DNA from: JABMOV01 sp964654545
GTDB lineage: Bacteria > Fidelibacterota > Marinisomatia > Marinisomatales > JABMOV01
DNA length: 9,142 nucleotides
Assembly (NCBI GenBank): GCA_964654545.1
Contig: CAZZIU010000048.1
Location: 1 to 9,142, forward strand
Direction of reading: 5' to 3'
Below the pieces are notes generated by a model. That model was not told the DNA's origin, searched no databases, and saw only the letters and a program-made list of their open reading frames with translations. Shown piece after piece: positions 8,701 to 9,142 of this stretch (the stretch's first letter is position 1; each line of letters starts with the position of its first letter). The position numbers and the translations under genes were made by a program.

Positions 8701-8750
8701 AAACATATGACCTTATTATATAATGAGTTATCTGAATTACAGCAAAACAT
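5733..8750 (-). CDS. Membrane-spanning one-component regulator: 14 propeller blades, Y_Y_Y domain, TM helix, coiled coil, LuxR-type HTH
   Basis: Residues are numbered from the ATG at 8750 (1005 aa). A signal peptide ends at about Ala29 (VLLCA-Q). Fourteen Reg_prop blades follow, with motifs like DSxGxxWFGTxxGLNRYxP beginning near residues 55, 100, 148, 195, 243, 292, 339, 386, 435, 483, 530, 578, 623 and 668. Fourteen fits the two seven-bladed propellers known from hybrid two-component sensors of Bacteroidota. A triple-tyrosine (Y_Y_Y) domain lies at about 756-812, a single membrane helix at about 818-840, and a charged coiled coil at about 843-910. The LuxR/GerE helix-turn-helix at about 948-1003 has LTAKELKVCALLRL, SKEIAGLM and ATVEIYRYRIRKKL. 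There is no histidine kinase, receiver or AraC domain. The propellers should face the periplasm and the HTH the cytoplasm, so DNA binding would occur from the membrane. A TTG two codons upstream (8756) is an alternative start; neither has a clear Shine-Dalgarno. The operon just downstream is the likely target. Confidence 0.93.
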   Translation of the reverse strand: MFCCNSDNSLYNKVICLIAVVIVPVLLCAQSTNIVFDHLTVEDGLSSGLIHDIMQDSRGFMWFGTQFGLNRYDGYEITLFGPDPQEEDIFPGYSITSVCEDSNGNIWYGTINDGLYRLDSKTEAFTNYRHERQETWSISSNQITDILKDSQQNLWIGTEHGLNKYNPEDASFISYYHDPHDSNSMNDDRISTLHEFPTGTLWAGTKSGTLIKMDLNSGEIKNIVNKYFYAQSTGNNYITDICGDLKTNILWVTMYPIGLIKYNLSSEECKYYRISKDDPDMISTNILYSIAMDQNRNLWLASLDGITFFNTTTHTFTYNRMDENDPTSANDHLFWKVYMDPQGILWAGAGSKGINKYNPNQLRFDHIVENNDFPEGFQGTDVFSFAENKQGNILIGTLPGGTNIFDPVHNTFQHIQSNDNDPGVWSMNYVGHVLVDHAEKVWIGSFGAGLFELDPSTDIINHYRQYNTQPHSLSHNNIYTLTETSDSSIWVGTNGGGLNRLNRETGEFTHYLHDPLNPTTISSNMILSLLEDHSGVLWIGTSGGGLNRYNPSTESFDTYIATSNDQHSINSNSILDIFEDQQNNLWFGTRAGGLNKLNPERTKFTILDLGYDLKSLEVASILQDDSGYLWLGTNQGILKAHPDHGLVNTYHIKEGVQSTNFYFSSRLKDSQGYFYFGGTNGFNRFHPDSIKNNSHIPPVVITSFKINYEEVPIGKELNGRVILTNPITETESITLTHKDKTLSFTYAALDYSDPERNRYEYYLENFDNDWINAGTRRFVTYTSLDPGEYAFHVRASNNDGVWNQHGVSLAILIKPPFWKAWWFIFGEILFVCICIYSGFAIRLRIVQTQERRKAKEQQYQLKLDHQQRELVSKSMDLIEKQDFMESILAELKLLEKAKEEECQLVLKKMIRHLTQLVSFNHVWDEFEKWFTEIHSGFLKNLGGDYPTLTAKELKVCALLRLNMLSKEIAGLMNVEPATVEIYRYRIRKKLQLSKGENLIHFLSNY

Positions 8751-8788
8751 ATTCAATATTACAGAAGAAAAATCATTTTTACGATTGG

Positions 8789-8812
8789 CATATTAACAAA
8801 ATATTTAATATG
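8789..8812. repeat. Perfect 8-bp dyad upstream of the regulator gene
   Basis: CATATTAA (8789-8796) and TTAATATG (8805-8812) are perfect inverted copies separated by 8 bp, centred about 50 bp upstream of the regulator's ATG. The position fits an operator or autoregulatory site, but in AT-rich DNA such a dyad can arise by chance. Confidence 0.45.
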
Positions 8813-8900
8813 AATAGATGTGGGTTCATAATAATAGAATACCCGGTACTGAGACACAACTTAATTATAGAATGAATCGGTATTATTAGAAATATGATGG

Positions 8901-8946
8901 TTCAATTCAATGAAATCAAATAAATGTAATCAAATAATAAATTGAA
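8901..8946. repeat. Nested repeats: inverted TTCAATT/AATTGAA around two AATCAAATAA direct repeats
   Basis: TTCAATT (8901-8907) and AATTGAA (8940-8946) are inverted copies. Between them AATCAAATAA occurs twice, at 8914-8923 and 8928-8937, a 14-bp period. The sequence is low in complexity, so functional meaning is uncertain; it could be an upstream regulatory region for either divergent gene. Confidence 0.4.
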
Positions 8947-8959
8947 TTACTATAATTCT

Positions 8960-9045
8960 CAAAATTACACGAGATTCCCGAAATCGCTTCGCTCATCGGG
9001 ATAAACTCACTTAAACCGGCATGTTTAGCAGGCGAGTAATTTTTG
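8960..9045. repeat. 86-bp nested palindromic element with two inner hairpins
   Basis: The outer arms are CAAAATTAC (8960-8968) and GTAATTTTTG (9036-9045), pairing with one extra T. The first inner hairpin pairs TCCCGA (8976-8981) with TCGGGA (8996-9001), extended by GAG (8971-8973) with CTC (9006-9008). Its 14-nt loop contains, on the minus strand, GCGAAGC, a heptamer known to form an unusually stable DNA mini-hairpin. A second small hairpin pairs TAAAC (9012-9016) with GTTTA (9023-9027). Together they would fold as a three-way junction. There is no T-run after the GC stem, so it is not a standard terminator. It may be a dispersed repeat, a MITE-like remnant or a structured leader of the gene starting at 9117. 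Confidence 0.45.
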
Positions 9046-9102
9046 AAATTTGGCTGATCCCATCTCTGTTATTATCTATGGTTTTACAGAATCATCAAAC
9101 AC

Positions 9103-9108
9103 GGAGAG
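9103..9108 (+). promoter_or_regulatory. Ribosome binding site of the right-edge plus-strand gene
   Basis: GGAGAG lies 8 nt before the ATG at 9117-9119. It is a good Shine-Dalgarno match and the main reason to believe that a gene begins here. Confidence 0.5.
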
Positions 9109-9116
9109 TACTCAAA

Positions 9117-9142
9117 ATGGGAGTATTAATTATGATATATGT
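9117..9142 (+). CDS. Start of a plus-strand gene cut by the window edge
   Basis: An ATG preceded by GGAGAG opens a frame reading MGVLIMIY before the window ends. It is divergent from the regulator gene. Too little is present to name a product. A second in-frame ATG at 9132 is an alternative start but has no comparable ribosome binding site. Confidence 0.45.

Larger units (their letters stand above)
8751..9116. other. Divergent intergenic region without a recognised gene
   Basis: This 366-bp AT-rich gap separates the regulator gene (leftward) from the start of a plus-strand gene. It holds a perfect dyad near the regulator start, a cluster of short direct and inverted repeats, and an 86-bp nested palindromic structure, listed separately. 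A TATAAT on the minus strand (8869-8864) could be a -10 box for the regulator, but its -35 region is poor. I see no tRNA, riboswitch or coding frame of substance. Confidence 0.6.

Noticed and set aside
8976..9001. Intrinsic terminator made of the TCCCGA/TCGGGA hairpin
   Set aside because: No T-run follows the stem on either strand, and it lies upstream of both divergent genes, where a terminator is not expected.

Overview
The window looks like an AT-rich chromosomal stretch from a bacterium of the FCB superphylum. Three of its four complete genes end in a C-terminal type IX secretion (T9SS) sorting domain carrying the signature QNYPNPFNP. That form is common in Neomarinimicrobiota (SAR406/Marinimicrobia), Ignavibacteria, Calditrichota and related lineages. 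Neomarinimicrobiota is my best guess, but no marker gene in the window settles it.

All four complete genes lie on the minus strand. In transcription order they are: a membrane-spanning sensor/regulator (8750 to 5733); a 125-bp gap with operator-like repeats; and three closely spaced genes for exported proteins. These are a right-handed beta-helix protein (5607 to 4165), a secreted class I glutamine-amidotransferase-like protein (4130 to 2619) and a large putative lipoprotein with a beta-helix and Ig-like modules (2591 to 129). The gaps between the last three are only 34 and 27 bp, so they probably form one operon.

The regulator appears to be a one-protein signalling device. It has a predicted outer sensor of 14 propeller blades (two seven-bladed propellers), a triple-tyrosine domain, one membrane span, a cytoplasmic coiled coil and a LuxR-type DNA-binding domain. 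It has no histidine kinase or receiver domain. The simplest reading is that it senses something outside the cytoplasm and directly switches the adjacent three-gene operon. The gap in front of that operon holds two perfect 9-bp direct repeats 11 bp apart, bracketed by an inverted repeat. The most unusual product is the exported amidotransferase-like protein, which keeps a Cys-His-Glu triad.

At the edges, the left end (3-125, plus strand) holds the last 40 codons of a convergent gene that stops 3 bp from the operon's last stop codon. The right end (from 9117, plus strand) holds the first codons of a divergent gene with a good ribosome binding site. The 366-bp divergent gap (8751-9116) contains several palindromes and repeats, including an 86-bp nested structure, but no recognisable RNA gene. 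I saw no tRNA, rRNA, CRISPR array, transposase or insertion sequence.
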